A DNA stretch of 64,000 nt from an uncultured Opitutia bacterium. Lineage in GTDB: Bacteria; Verrucomicrobiota; Verrucomicrobiia; Opitutales; Opitutaceae. Both the position numbers and the translations under genes were made by a program. Each line of letters opens with the position of its first letter. The stretch's first letter is position 1. The notes under the pieces were generated by a model. The model was not told the origin of the DNA. It saw nothing but the letters and a program-made list of their open reading frames with translations, and searched no databases. Below, one piece after another: positions 1 through 8,285 of this stretch. The stretch covers positions 37,069 to 101,068 of the forward strand of contig CAIUWA010000007.1 of assembly GCA_903902745.1 (NCBI GenBank), in the 5' to 3' direction.

Positions 1-399
1 AAGAATGTCGCGTAGAAACGTGCGCGCGAGCCGCAGTCCGGCGGTGATGTCATGGGATCCGTCCAGGTGCGGATCCATGATGAGCCCCTTCCAGCCGACG
101 GTGGTGCGCGGCTTCTCAAAATAGACGCGCATCACGATCATCACGCGGTCGGAAACTTCACGCGCGAGCGCCGCGAGGCGGCGTGCATAGTCACGGCCGG
201 CATCGAGATCATGGATCGAGCAGGGCCCCACAATGAGCAGGAAACGCTTGTCGTCGGTGAAGATGATCCGGTGGATTTCCCCGCGGGCCCGGCTCACAAA
301 CTCCGCCTCGGCCTCGGTCTTGGGCAACTCCGCCAGTAGCGTGGCGGGTGAGGGCAGGGGGCGCGTTTCGACGACGTTGATGTCGGAGGTTTTTTGCAC
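1..399 (-). CDS. aroG: DAHP synthase, class I AroG/F/H type (partial, 5' part)
   Basis: First enzyme of the shikimate pathway, condensing phosphoenolpyruvate and erythrose 4-phosphate. The gene runs off the left edge, so only about the first 133 residues are seen. The translation carries the family blocks GPCSIHD, VMRVYFEKPRTTVGWKG and DPHLDGS, which closely follow E. coli AroG in order and spacing. I chose the GTG at 399 because it gives an N-terminus of AroG length; a TTG 27 bases upstream (426-424) is in frame, and no ATG is available. The gene is divergent from ygfZ, and its leader contains two terminator-like hairpins and a small reading frame (446-540). Confidence 0.93.
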   Translation of the reverse strand, partial: MQKTSDINVVETRPLPSPATLLAELPKTEAEAEFVSRARGEIHRIIFTDDKRFLLIVGPCSIHDLDAGRDYARRLAALAREVSDRVMIVMRVYFEKPRTTVGWKGLIMDPHLDGSHDITAGLRLARTFLRDIL

Positions 400-445
400 G
401 GCCGGCCAACCTGCGGGCCGACGCCGTGGCAATCAAGCCTCGACC

Positions 446-514
446 TTATCCGTCCCAGAGCCCTGTTTTTGGGCAAAAATAAGGCGGGCCGCCTACCCCT
501 AAGCGGCCCGCCAT
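446..514 (-). CDS. possible aroG leader peptide, 22 codons
   Basis: A short reading frame ATG(514) to TAA(446) lies 47 bases upstream of the aroG start on the same strand. It encodes a Gly/Pro-rich peptide with P-P-Y-F at residues 10-13 and L-W at 19-20, so Tyr, Phe and Trp codons occur close together. Its 5' half is the strong hairpin at 483-513. A purine stretch (AAGAAAG) sits just upstream of the ATG. An aromatic-rich leader before the first gene of aromatic biosynthesis suggests attenuation, but the peptide may be only a by-product of the hairpin sequence, because a second hairpin copy at 8070-8100 also yields a similar frame. Confidence 0.35.
   Translation of the reverse strand: MAGRLGVGGPPYFCPKTGLWDG
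475..513 (-). terminator. terminator/attenuator-like hairpin in aroG leader
   Basis: Minus-strand RNA would form a perfect 10-bp GC stem (GGCGGGCCGC pairing with GCGGCCCGCC) around a loop containing TTAGGGGTA, followed directly by TTATTTTT. No minus-strand gene lies upstream in this gap, so if transcription starts upstream of it the hairpin can only act on aroG itself. The loop and flanks recur at 8070-8100. Confidence 0.55.
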
Positions 515-535
515 TGCTTTCTTAGTTACCCCAAA

Positions 536-554
536 ACTCCCGCTAGGCGGGAGA
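536..554 (-). terminator. second hairpin in aroG leader
   Basis: On the minus strand CTCCCGC-CTA-GCGGGAG is followed by TTTTGGGG. It precedes the larger hairpin by about 25 bases, making a tandem pair ahead of aroG. It could be a pause hairpin or a weak terminator. Confidence 0.4.
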
Positions 555-676
555 AGTGAGAAATTTGATGAGTTGAAAGATAGGCGATCTTGCGGCATGG
601 TCAAACAAAAGTTCTCAAAATCTCCCAGTTTTTTACTCAACCTATTGGTCAGTAGAGCAATGAATATTGTAATCGC

Positions 677-1540
677 ATGACAATTAGAAATGCACCCAAG
701 CTCCATTTCTGGCGGCCGGCCGCCTGGCTGAGCGTGAGCGGGCCGGATGCGTTCACTTTTCTGCAGGGCCAGTTCACCAACGATCTTGGCGCGCTCAAGA
801 CGAGTCCGGCGGTTTACGGGCTGTGGCTGAATCAAAAGGGTCGTGTGTTTGCCGATAGTTTTGTCGTGCGTGGAAGCACGGCGGAGGAGTTTTGGGCCGG
901 CAGTTATTTTTGCCCTGCGGCGGTGATCCTTGAGCGGTTGGAAAGTCATATCATTGCGGACGAAGTGACGGTGGTGGACGAATCGGCGGATTGGTTTGGC
1001 ACGGCGCTGGTGGGGACGGATCTGATCGGGCAGGCGAGAGCGGCCGGTGAGGGAATATTTTTCCCGGGACGACGCGGGCTCGGCGAACAAGTGGAATGGA
1101 TGACGCTCACGCCGCCCAAAATGACCGGTGGGGCGATCCTCACGGCCGGCGACATGGAGCATGCCCGCATTCTGGCAGCCATCCCTGCCATACCGGGCGA
1201 CATTGGCCCCGCCGAACTGCCCAACGAGGGAGGGCTCGAGTCTGATGCGATTTCCTACACCAAAGGCTGCTACCTTGGCCAAGAGGTGATCGCGCGATTG
1301 AAATCGATGGGCCAGGTGCGACGCCGATTGGTGCGAGTGACTGGCACGGGGGCGCCACCCGCCTGCCCGACGAAGCTCTACCAAGGCGCGCGACAGGTTG
1401 GCGAACTCCGCTCGGTTGCGACCGAGGGCGCCGGCTTCATCGGCCTCGCCTTGCTCACGTTGCTGCATTGGCAGCAGGACGCGGCCCTCGGCCTGGCGGC
1501 GGACGCCGCCCCCACCATCACGCCGGCCGTCGCATCATGA
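677..1540 (+). CDS. ygfZ: YgfZ/GcvT-like folate-binding protein
   Basis: Tetrahydrofolate-binding protein related to the glycine-cleavage T-protein; family members help maintain or repair iron-sulfur enzymes. The 287-residue product carries the signature KGCYLGQE at about residues 196-203, including the conserved cysteine, followed by an R-rich strand as in YgfZ. An N-terminal GcvT-like fold is suggested by FLQGQFTNDL at about residues 28-37. Its stop codon overlaps the galK start by ATGA, so the two are probably translationally coupled. The start at 677 follows an AT-rich stretch. Confidence 0.85.
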   Translation: MTIRNAPKLHFWRPAAWLSVSGPDAFTFLQGQFTNDLGALKTSPAVYGLWLNQKGRVFADSFVVRGSTAEEFWAGSYFCPAAVILERLESHIIADEVTVVDESADWFGTALVGTDLIGQARAAGEGIFFPGRRGLGEQVEWMTLTPPKMTGGAILTAGDMEHARILAAIPAIPGDIGPAELPNEGGLESDAISYTKGCYLGQEVIARLKSMGQVRRRLVRVTGTGAPPACPTKLYQGARQVGELRSVATEGAGFIGLALLTLLHWQQDAALGLAADAAPTITPAVAS

Positions 1541-2907
1541 CTGAACTGGAACAGCTCATTCAGCTTTGCGAACGGCTCGGCGCCGGCCCGGCGCAGGCAG
1601 CGGCGATGGCGGGACAAATGCAGAAGCGAGCAGGGCAGCTCTCAGCCGAACGCGGGATCACCCGGGAGGCGGCGATGAAGTATCTGCTGGAAGTCCTCGT
1701 CAAAGGCCGGCATGGCGAGATTTCCGCCGACAGCATGCCGGAACGCCCGGCCCCCTCCATGCGCGAAAAACTCATTGCCCTGTTTCATGCCAGCCACGGC
1801 CGCGCGCCGGAGATCTTCACGCGCGCCCCGGGCCGCATTGAATTCATTGGCAACCACACCGACTACAACGGCGGCACCGTGCTGGGCGCCGCGATCGACC
1901 GCGGTGTGTGGGTTGGACTGGCCCGACGGACGGACGGACTCAGGACTTTCCTCAGTGATCAAAGTCAGGGGATCGTCACGCTGCCGGCTACGGGGAAACT
2001 GGAAAAGCTGACGGGTGCGCAGAGCTGGGTGAATTACCCGCTGGGCATGCTGGACGCGCTGCCGGTGTTCGGGCAGCCGGTCCCGGACGGGTTTGACTAC
2101 GTGGCGGTGTCCGACCTGCCGAGCGGGGCGGGCCTGAGCAGCAGCGCGGCCATCGAACTGGCCTCCGGCCTGGCTTTTCTCGAGGCGGTGGACCGGCATC
2201 CTGAGCGCGAGATCCTCGTGAAGGCCGGCAGGCACGCGGAAAACAATTTTGTCGGCGTGCCCTGCGGCATCCTCGATCAGGGTGTCTCGGGCTTCGGTCG
2301 GAAGGACCACCTTGTCTTCATCGATTGCCGCGGGCCGCGCTTTGCGACCGTGTCCTTGCCGGCAGATGCGCACTTTTGGATCTTTAATACCCACACCAAG
2401 CATGCGCTGGTCGACGGACTTTACGCCGAGCGCCATCGCGAGTGCATGGAGGCGGCGAAAGCGCTCGGAGTTTCCCTGTTGGCCGAGGTTGCGCCGGCCG
2501 CGCTGGTGGATGCCGCCACTCGCCTGCCGCCGACCATTTACAAGCGGGCGAAGCACATCATCGAGGAGATCGCCCGGGTTGATGCGACCGTGCGGGCGCT
2601 GGAGGCCGGCGATCTCCCGGAAGTGGGCCGGCTGCTGACGGCCTCCCATCGCAGTTCGCAGCATCTTTTTGAAAACAGCACGCCTGAGCTGGATTTTTTG
2701 GTCGATGCGCTGACGGCAATCCCGCAGGTCCATGGGGCGCGGCTGACCGGTGGTGGTTTCGGCGGCGCGGTCATGGCGCTGACCGGCGCCTCATTAGGCG
2801 AGGCGCAAGCCGCCAGTGTGGTGGCCGCCTATGAAAAGAAATTCGGCCGCCGTCCTGATGTGCTGCATGCCCTCACCGGCGACGGGGCCCGGGTTATCGC
2901 CCCATAG
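1537..2907 (+). CDS. galK: galactokinase-family GHMP kinase with N-terminal extension
   Basis: ATP-dependent sugar kinase of the Leloir pathway family, 456 residues. The GHMP signature appears as LPSGAGLSSSAA, the C-terminal glycine motif as GGGFGGAV, and the catalytic-region motif as GILDQ near residue 244. The galactokinase signature reads GRIEFIGNHTDYN (about residues 99-111). The Glu usual in GEHTDYN, which contacts the sugar, is Asn here, so substrate preference may differ from E. coli GalK. About 75 residues precede the normal start of the fold and look helical. ATG 1537 overlaps the ygfZ stop; an in-frame alternative at 1468 lies inside ygfZ and is less likely. Confidence 0.85.
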   Translation: MTELEQLIQLCERLGAGPAQAAAMAGQMQKRAGQLSAERGITREAAMKYLLEVLVKGRHGEISADSMPERPAPSMREKLIALFHASHGRAPEIFTRAPGRIEFIGNHTDYNGGTVLGAAIDRGVWVGLARRTDGLRTFLSDQSQGIVTLPATGKLEKLTGAQSWVNYPLGMLDALPVFGQPVPDGFDYVAVSDLPSGAGLSSSAAIELASGLAFLEAVDRHPEREILVKAGRHAENNFVGVPCGILDQGVSGFGRKDHLVFIDCRGPRFATVSLPADAHFWIFNTHTKHALVDGLYAERHRECMEAAKALGVSLLAEVAPAALVDAATRLPPTIYKRAKHIIEEIARVDATVRALEAGDLPEVGRLLTASHRSSQHLFENSTPELDFLVDALTAIPQVHGARLTGGGFGGAVMALTGASLGEAQAASVVAAYEKKFGRRPDVLHALTGDGARVIAP

Positions 2908-2914
2908 AATCCGC

Positions 2915-3841
2915 TCACTTCATGGTGAAGATGGCGGCGGTCTGTTCCAGGTAGGCGTCGATCCACCGGTGGAGGAACAGGAAATACAGCGCCCCGGCGA
3001 TCGCGAGCATCGGGCCGAAGGGGACGTGCATGCCGAAGCCGATCTCAGCTGGCTGTCCGTCGGGCGTCTCGGCTCGGGGGGCGACCGGCGCGGGCTGGCC
3101 GGAGATTTTTTTCCAGACTTGGGCGAGGCCGACCCAGATCGTGCCCACGAGCGCGCCGCCGAACACGCAAAAGACGGCGCCCTGCCAGCCGGCGAACGCC
3201 CCGATGGCGCCGACAAATTTCACGTCGCCGAAGCCCATCGCTTCCTTTTTCAGGACGGCTTCCGCAATCAGGGCGATCCACAGGACCAAGCCTGAGCCGA
3301 TGAGCAATCCAATCAAAGCGCTCAAGCCGGACTGCAGGCTGGCAACGACAAAGATCTCGTGCTGCTGGCCATGCAGTGTGGGGACGAAAAAAGAAAGCAG
3401 GACGCCGAGGACTCCCAGTCCGATAGTGAACACATCGGGGATGACCATGTGGTCGAGATCGATGAAGGTCGCGCACATGAGCGCGCTGAGAAACAGCATG
3501 CCGCACAGCGCCTTGGCGTGGTCGGGAAAGAGCAGCCAGCATGCGAGAAAGAGCAGGGCCGTCAGCAGCTCCACGGCCGGATATCGAACCGAAAACGGCC
3601 GATGGCAGCAGCGGGCCCGTCCGCGGAGAATGAGCCAGGAAAGTATCGGGATGTTATCGTACCACGCGATAGGCTGTCCGCAACCGCAGTGGGAGCCGGG
3701 AGTGACGATGGATTTCCCGGCGGGAATCCGGTAGATGCAGACATTGAGGAAGCTGCCAATGCACGCGCCGAAGATAAAAACCACGATGGGAAAAAACCAC
3801 GGAAAGGCGGCGGCGACTTCAGCCATGGCGGTGGAATTCAT
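2915..3841 (-). CDS. pilD: type IV prepilin peptidase (A24 aspartic protease)
   Basis: Inner-membrane enzyme that cleaves and N-methylates type IV pilins and pseudopilins. The 308-residue product starts with a membrane segment and the typical GACIGSFLNVCIYR motif. A cytoplasmic cysteine cluster follows in the form CGC...CC, slightly altered from the usual two CxxC pairs. The two catalytic aspartate motifs are present as FIDLDHMVIPD and GFGDVKF, and several further membrane segments follow. It is the last of three consecutive minus-strand genes after sirB1-like and aroE. No pilin genes are nearby. Confidence 0.93.
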   Translation of the reverse strand: MNSTAMAEVAAAFPWFFPIVVFIFGACIGSFLNVCIYRIPAGKSIVTPGSHCGCGQPIAWYDNIPILSWLILRGRARCCHRPFSVRYPAVELLTALLFLACWLLFPDHAKALCGMLFLSALMCATFIDLDHMVIPDVFTIGLGVLGVLLSFFVPTLHGQQHEIFVVASLQSGLSALIGLLIGSGLVLWIALIAEAVLKKEAMGFGDVKFVGAIGAFAGWQGAVFCVFGGALVGTIWVGLAQVWKKISGQPAPVAPRAETPDGQPAEIGFGMHVPFGPMLAIAGALYFLFLHRWIDAYLEQTAAIFTMK

Positions 3842-3901
3842 GCAGGAGGCCGGTGGGCAGGGCGACGTTCGCCAACGAAGCAGTCCCGTGCAAGCATGCT
3901 C

Positions 3902-4819
3902 CTAGGCTCCAAGGGCGGCCCGGGCGGCGGCCTGCATGGCGGGAGCGGTGCGGGCGGCGGGAATGCCGCTCCAGATCTCAAGGGACTTGGCTCCCTGGTG
4001 CACCAGCATCGAGAGTCCATTGGCGCAGGGAATGGAAAGCGATTCCGCCTGGCGCAGAAGCGGGGTGCGCGCGGGGTTGTAGATCATGTCGAAGACGGCG
4101 GCCGGACGCGAGAGGGTGGCCAGATCGAGAGGGGAAGGATCATCAACCCGAAGGCCGGCGCTGGTGGCGTTGATGACGAGGGCCCCGGAGGGAAGCTTGG
4201 CGGGTGGCTCATCCGGGGCGAAACCATGTAGCGGGATGCCGGCCGCGAGCGGAGCGAGCCGGGCCAGGAGCGCGGCGAGGTTTTCGGGCGTGCGATTGGC
4301 GATCCAGAGGGAGGCGCAGCGGCGCTGCAGGCATTCCACGGCGGCTCCCCGCGCGGCGCCGCCGGCGCCGAGGAGCACGATATGGGACCCTGCCAGCTGG
4401 CAGCCCAGCGTTTCATGCACGGCGGTATTGAGGCCGTAGCCATCGGTGTTGAAACCGTGCCAGTTGGCGCCCGTCCGGCGCAGCGTATTGACGGCCCCGA
4501 CCGGCCGGGCGGCGGGATCGATCTCCGCGACCCGATCGAAGGCGATGACTTTGTGCGGCACGGTGAGATTGATGCCGTGGAAATTTTTTGCGTGTGCCAG
4601 CTCGAGCGCCTGGGGCAGTTCGTCCGGATGGATCTCGAAGCGGAAATATTTCCAGCTGGCGAAGCGCGCATCATCGCGGGCGAGATCCGCGAGCGCGGCG
4701 TTGTGCATCGGCGGGCTGAGGGAGTGCCCGATGGGGTGGCCAAACACCGCCAGGGCGGTGCCGGGGAACGACCACGATTCAAGGTCGCGCAGAGTGGGGA
4801 CGGGACTGGCAGAGCTCAT
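3902..4819 (-). CDS. aroE: shikimate dehydrogenase
   Basis: NADPH-dependent reduction of 3-dehydroshikimate to shikimate. The 305-residue product shows the substrate site GHPIGHSLSPPMHN (27-40), NLTVPHK with the catalytic lysine, the NTDGYG motif, and the nucleotide-binding GAGGAARG. The ATG at 4819 places the substrate motif near the N-terminus as expected; an upstream in-frame ATG at 4945 would overlap the preceding gene by 77 bases and is rejected. With aroG at the left edge it is the second shikimate-pathway gene here, though not in the same operon. Confidence 0.94.
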   Translation of the reverse strand: MSSASPVPTLRDLESWSFPGTALAVFGHPIGHSLSPPMHNAALADLARDDARFASWKYFRFEIHPDELPQALELAHAKNFHGINLTVPHKVIAFDRVAEIDPAARPVGAVNTLRRTGANWHGFNTDGYGLNTAVHETLGCQLAGSHIVLLGAGGAARGAAVECLQRRCASLWIANRTPENLAALLARLAPLAAGIPLHGFAPDEPPAKLPSGALVINATSAGLRVDDPSPLDLATLSRPAAVFDMIYNPARTPLLRQAESLSIPCANGLSMLVHQGAKSLEIWSGIPAARTAPAMQAAARAALGA

Positions 4820-4868
4820 GCGTTCGGCCCGAGACAACGCGGAACGCCCGCCGGAACGCGAATGAATT

Positions 4869-5774
4869 TCACGGCGGCACGTGCCGCTTGTAGGTGGCCT
4901 CGAACTCCTCGACAAAGCCGGCGAAAAGCCGGGCATGGGCTTCATTGCCCGCAGCCTGATAGTGGTTCACGAGATTGCGGCAGCTCCGGCACAGCACCTC
5001 ACGCACCGGCGTGGGGGCCAGATCGGTGACCTTCGGCATGATCTGATTGGCCCGGAGCGCGGAAAAAATCTCCTCGGCGGTGCGGAAGACACCGCCGTCG
5101 AAGGGATCGATGAAAAACGGCGCGTCATCCAGGTAGCAGCCGACAACAAAACGCCCGGGCAGGCCGACCGGTTCCAAGGTGAGGCCGACGCGTTCCGCCA
5201 CGAGCAGATAGATGACGCTCAGCGAGATGGGAATACCGGTGCGGCGCGCGAGCACCTGGTCGATGAAGCTGTTGCGCGGATCGGTGTAGTCCTCGACGTT
5301 GCCGTGAAACCCGCCCTCGTGGAACAGCACGCGGTTGAGCACGCGGCATTTTTCCCGCGCGGAGCTGGGCTCGACGATCAGTTCGCGGCAGCGGTCCGCC
5401 AGCTGGTCGAGCGCCAGGCAGCACGCGGCCACGTCGAGATCGGGCGACACCGTGCGGCTGAGCAGCAGGGCGCCGGTTTCGAGCTCGTAGTTGAGGGAGC
5501 GGATGAAGCCGCGAAACTCGGCCACGGGATCCGCGAACCGGAGTTCTTCGAGGAACCAGCGGGCGTGCCAGGCCATGATGCGGTGGGGGCCGCGTGCAGT
5601 GTCCTGGAGAAAATGCATCGCGGCCGGACCCTGCTGAGTGAATTGGGCGAGCAGGGCCTTGCGCACCGGTTCACTGGTGTCGTCGAGCAAACTCAGAAGG
5701 GCCTCGCGCAATCCTTCACTGAGTCGTTCAGTTGGCACGTGCATGAGACGAAAAAGGTTTCGCCCTGCTGGCAA
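4869..5774 (-). CDS. SirB1-family (transglutaminase-like) protein
   Basis: Protein of the SirB1/transglutaminase-like family; the biochemical role is not settled. The 301-residue product has the family core around residues 140-240: an NSFIDQVLARRTGIPISLS block, then LEPVGLPGRFVVGC and FIDPFDGG, with a TPR-like tail. The N-terminal 100 residues are helical (armadillo-like: LLDDTSEPVRKALLAQF). An alternative start is the ATG at 5744, residue 11. Downstream aroE starts 49 bases on, so the two probably share a transcript. Confidence 0.8.
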   Translation of the reverse strand: MPAGRNLFRLMHVPTERLSEGLREALLSLLDDTSEPVRKALLAQFTQQGPAAMHFLQDTARGPHRIMAWHARWFLEELRFADPVAEFRGFIRSLNYELETGALLLSRTVSPDLDVAACCLALDQLADRCRELIVEPSSAREKCRVLNRVLFHEGGFHGNVEDYTDPRNSFIDQVLARRTGIPISLSVIYLLVAERVGLTLEPVGLPGRFVVGCYLDDAPFFIDPFDGGVFRTAEEIFSALRANQIMPKVTDLAPTPVREVLCRSCRNLVNHYQAAGNEAHARLFAGFVEEFEATYKRHVPP

Positions 5775-5828
5775 TCAGGAAACGGGCCAACGCGAAAAAA
5801 ATTCCGCGGATTTTCTTGAGCCGGAAGC

Positions 5829-6524
5829 TTATTCCCGTGCGCCGAAGAGGGCGGTGCCGACCCGCACGATCGTGCTCCCGGCGGCGACCGCCTCGGCAAG
5901 ATCCCCGCTCATCCCCATCGAGAGCTCGCGCAGCGGCGTGCCGAACCGGGTGGCAAGTTGATCACGAAGCAGGCGCAGGCTGGCGAAGGTGCGCCGGGCG
6001 ACCTCGGGATCGGTGGAAAGCGGGGCAATAGTCATGAGGCCATCGACGCGCAGATTCTTCCCGGCCAGCGCGGCCTCCAGCAGCGGAGGAGCCCCGGCGG
6101 GATCGACGCCGTGCTTGGCCGGATCATTGCCGGCGTTGACCTGAAGCAGGATGGGGAGGGTTTTGCCCAGCTCGGCGGCGGCGCGGTCGAGCTGGAGGAC
6201 CAGCTTCATGCTGTCGACACTCTGCACGCGGTCAAAATGCCGGGCGGCGAGCCCGGCCTTGTTGGACTGGAGGTGGCCGATAAGTTCCCAGGCAATGGCG
6301 GCGGTGGACTGTGCGCGCTTTTCCACCCCCTCCTGCACCCGGTTTTCACCCACGGCCCGCAACCCATAGCGGGCGGCATATTCCACCGCTGCCGGGGGGT
6401 GAGTTTTGGTCACGGCCAGCAGCTCGACCCCGAGGGGATCCCGGCCCGCCAGGCGGCAGGCCGCGGTCATCCGGGCCCGAATTTCATCGGTCCGGCGGGC
6501 GAATTCCTCATAGGGGATGAACAT
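5829..6524 (-). CDS. yggS: PLP homeostasis protein, YggS family
   Basis: Pyridoxal-phosphate-binding protein (PLPBP/YggS) that buffers cellular PLP. The 231-residue TIM-barrel product shows LLAVTKTHP with the PLP lysine at 40, GENRVQEG, ELIGHLQSNK and the C-terminal LSMGMSGDL...GSTIVRVGTALFG phosphate-binding end. Length and motifs are standard for the family. It is divergent from the LysR gene. Confidence 0.94.
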   Translation of the reverse strand: MFIPYEEFARRTDEIRARMTAACRLAGRDPLGVELLAVTKTHPPAAVEYAARYGLRAVGENRVQEGVEKRAQSTAAIAWELIGHLQSNKAGLAARHFDRVQSVDSMKLVLQLDRAAAELGKTLPILLQVNAGNDPAKHGVDPAGAPPLLEAALAGKNLRVDGLMTIAPLSTDPEVARRTFASLRLLRDQLATRFGTPLRELSMGMSGDLAEAVAAGSTIVRVGTALFGARE

Positions 6525-6603
6525 GGTCTGACTTTAGCTAATCTAATTAAGCATTTACGGCGCGGAGGCTTCTTTATTCTATGGGCAACAACGCGGGCTT
6601 ATC
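6525..6603. promoter_or_regulatory. divergent AT-rich promoter region, yggS / LysR gene
   Basis: The 79-base gap between divergent starts is unusually AT-rich for this window and contains the palindrome TTAGCTAA at about 6535-6542 followed by TCTAATTAAG. It must hold both promoters. A LysR autoregulatory site here is plausible but cannot be defined from one sequence. Confidence 0.35.
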
Positions 6604-7503
6604 ATGCAAATTGAAAATTTCAAAATCTTCGCCGACTTGGTCGAGACCAAGAGCTTCTCCAAATCGGCCAAGCTGAACGGCATTACCCAGTCAGCCGTCA
6701 GCCAGCAGGCGCGGGCGATGGAGCGGCACTTCAAGACACTCCTGATCGACCGGAGCCAGAAGCAGTTCCAGCTGACGCGCGAGGGACTGCGCGTGTACGA
6801 CTCGGCGAAGGAGATCCTGCATACCTACGACAAGCTACTGAGCGAATTGCAGGAGATGAAAAAGGTGATCAGCGGCACCATCCGCATCTCGACCATCTAC
6901 TCGATCGGCCTGCATGAGCTGCCGCCGTACATCAAGAAATTCCTCCATGACTACCCCTCCGTCAATGTGCGGGTGGAATACCGCCGCTCGAACCTAGTCT
7001 ACGAGGACATCCTGCACAACTCGGTGGATTTCGGGCTGGTGGCCTTTCCCATCAAGCAGCGCCAGATCGAGGTGCTGACCTTCCGCAGCGACCACCTGGT
7101 GCTCATCACGCACCCCAATCATCCGCTCGCGAAGCGGGGGGAGATCGAGGTAAAAGATCTGGCCGATCATAAATTCATCGGCTTCGACCCGGACATCCCG
7201 ACCCGCAAGGCGGTGGACCAGATTTTCCGGGAGAACAAAATCGAAAGCGAGCCGGTGATGGAGTTCGACAACATCGAGACCGTGAAGCGCGCGGTGGAGA
7301 TCGACCACGGCATTGCGATCGTGCCACAGGCGACGGTCCAGCAGGAGTCGAAGGCGGGTACGCTGGCGGTGCTGCCCTTCAAGGGACGGAATTTTACGCG
7401 GCCTCTGGCCATCCTGCACCGCAAGGGCCGCGTGCTCACGCCGGCGATGAAGAAATTCATCGAGACACTGGGGCTCGACCTGCCCGAGGCGCGCGACACC
7501 TGA
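6604..7503 (+). CDS. LysR-family transcriptional regulator
   Basis: DNA-binding regulator of 299 residues. An N-terminal winged helix-turn-helix (residues about 1-60; FSKSAKLNGITQSAVSQQ) precedes a periplasmic-binding-like effector domain (about 90-290) with the usual SGTIRISTIYSIG start. The effector domain resembles the CysB/CysL/CbbR branch, but I cannot name its inducer. The gene ends five bases before the TlpA-like gene, so it probably controls or is co-transcribed with it. The sulfur genes at 59-63 kb are possible but unproven targets. Confidence 0.9.
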   Translation: MQIENFKIFADLVETKSFSKSAKLNGITQSAVSQQARAMERHFKTLLIDRSQKQFQLTREGLRVYDSAKEILHTYDKLLSELQEMKKVISGTIRISTIYSIGLHELPPYIKKFLHDYPSVNVRVEYRRSNLVYEDILHNSVDFGLVAFPIKQRQIEVLTFRSDHLVLITHPNHPLAKRGEIEVKDLADHKFIGFDPDIPTRKAVDQIFRENKIESEPVMEFDNIETVKRAVEIDHGIAIVPQATVQQESKAGTLAVLPFKGRNFTRPLAILHRKGRVLTPAMKKFIETLGLDLPEARDT

Positions 7504-7508
7504 GTTTT

Positions 7509-8015
7509 GTGGAAATTTCCCGCCGCTTCGTTGGGCTGGCCTTGGCCATATTTTTGCTCGGTTTGACCGCCTGTCAGCCGGCGGTCCAGCTGCCCAGGCT
7601 CGGCCGGGCACCCGCTTGGAAGCTGAAGGATCTCGATGGCAAGGAGGTCTCGTCCGAGCAATTTCGCGGCAAAGTGGTGATCGTCGATTTTTGGGCCACC
7701 TGGTGCGTGCCATGCGTCGAGGAGATCCCCGGCCACATCAAGCTGCAGGAGAAATACGGCAAGGACGGCCTCGTCGTCGTCGGGGTCTCGCTGGACGAAG
7801 CCGGGCCGGATCACGTGCGGGCGTTTGTGAAGGCGAAGGGCATGAATTATCAGGTGGTCATGGCCAAACTCGAGGCGGTGGAGGCGATCTTTGGCGGCAT
7901 GGTGGTGCTGCCAACCAAACTGATCATCGACCGCACAGGCGAGATTCGCGACCGACAGGTTGGCGCCGAGCCGGCGGCCGATATCGAAAAAAAGGTCAGG
8001 GCGGTCCTGAAGTAA
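7509..8015 (+). CDS. TlpA-like thioredoxin-fold lipoprotein
   Basis: Exported thiol-disulfide oxidoreductase of 168 residues. The signal peptide ends in a lipobox with the modified cysteine at 22 (LTAC), indicating membrane anchoring. The thioredoxin fold has the active site WCVPC (Cys66, Cys69) and the cis-proline region VLPTKLIIDRTG. TlpA/ResA relatives reduce periplasmic disulfides, for example during cytochrome c maturation. The start is a GTG five bases after the LysR stop; no better ATG precedes the signal peptide. Confidence 0.9.
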   Translation: MEISRRFVGLALAIFLLGLTACQPAVQLPRLGRAPAWKLKDLDGKEVSSEQFRGKVVIVDFWATWCVPCVEEIPGHIKLQEKYGKDGLVVVGVSLDEAGPDHVRAFVKAKGMNYQVVMAKLEAVEAIFGGMVVLPTKLIIDRTGEIRDRQVGAEPAADIEKKVRAVLK

Positions 8016-8060
8016 AACGGGACGGGCCCTGATACAGTCCGTCGAGAGGGGCGGAGGCCG

Positions 8061-8116
8061 GAAAAATAAGGGCCCGCCGGTAACCCCTAACGGCGGGCCC
8101 ACTATTTTCTTATCCG
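8061..8116. terminator. bidirectional terminator-like hairpin with conserved loop
   Basis: A perfect 10-bp stem GGGCCCGCCG/CGGCGGGCCC encloses a loop containing TAACCCCTAA. It is preceded by AAAAATAA and followed by ACTATTTTCTTA, so each strand has a T-rich tail. It lies between convergent genes (TlpA-like on plus, GH3 on minus) and would serve both. Loop and flanks match the aroG leader hairpin at 475-513. Confidence 0.65.
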
Positions 8117-8285
8117 CCTGGCGCGGACATCCATGTCTCCGTGAAACCCCACCGAAGCAGGACTTCGCAGAATGGATTTATTTCAGCATCGTCCATGCCA
8201 AGGCCCGATCCGGAATGGAATTTGAGCTACTTTTCGCCGGCTACGGGGAAAAGCGGCGAGGTTGGGACCTTGCGGTCGATCCGGC

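Noticed and set aside
646..674. TTGGTC-17-TGTAAT as a ygfZ promoter
   Set aside because: The -10 would end three bases before the ATG, putting the transcription start inside the gene, so it cannot serve the chosen start.
446..1468. 340-codon minus-strand frame opposite ygfZ
   Set aside because: Shadow of ygfZ; only its last 22 codons (leader peptide) are considered separately.
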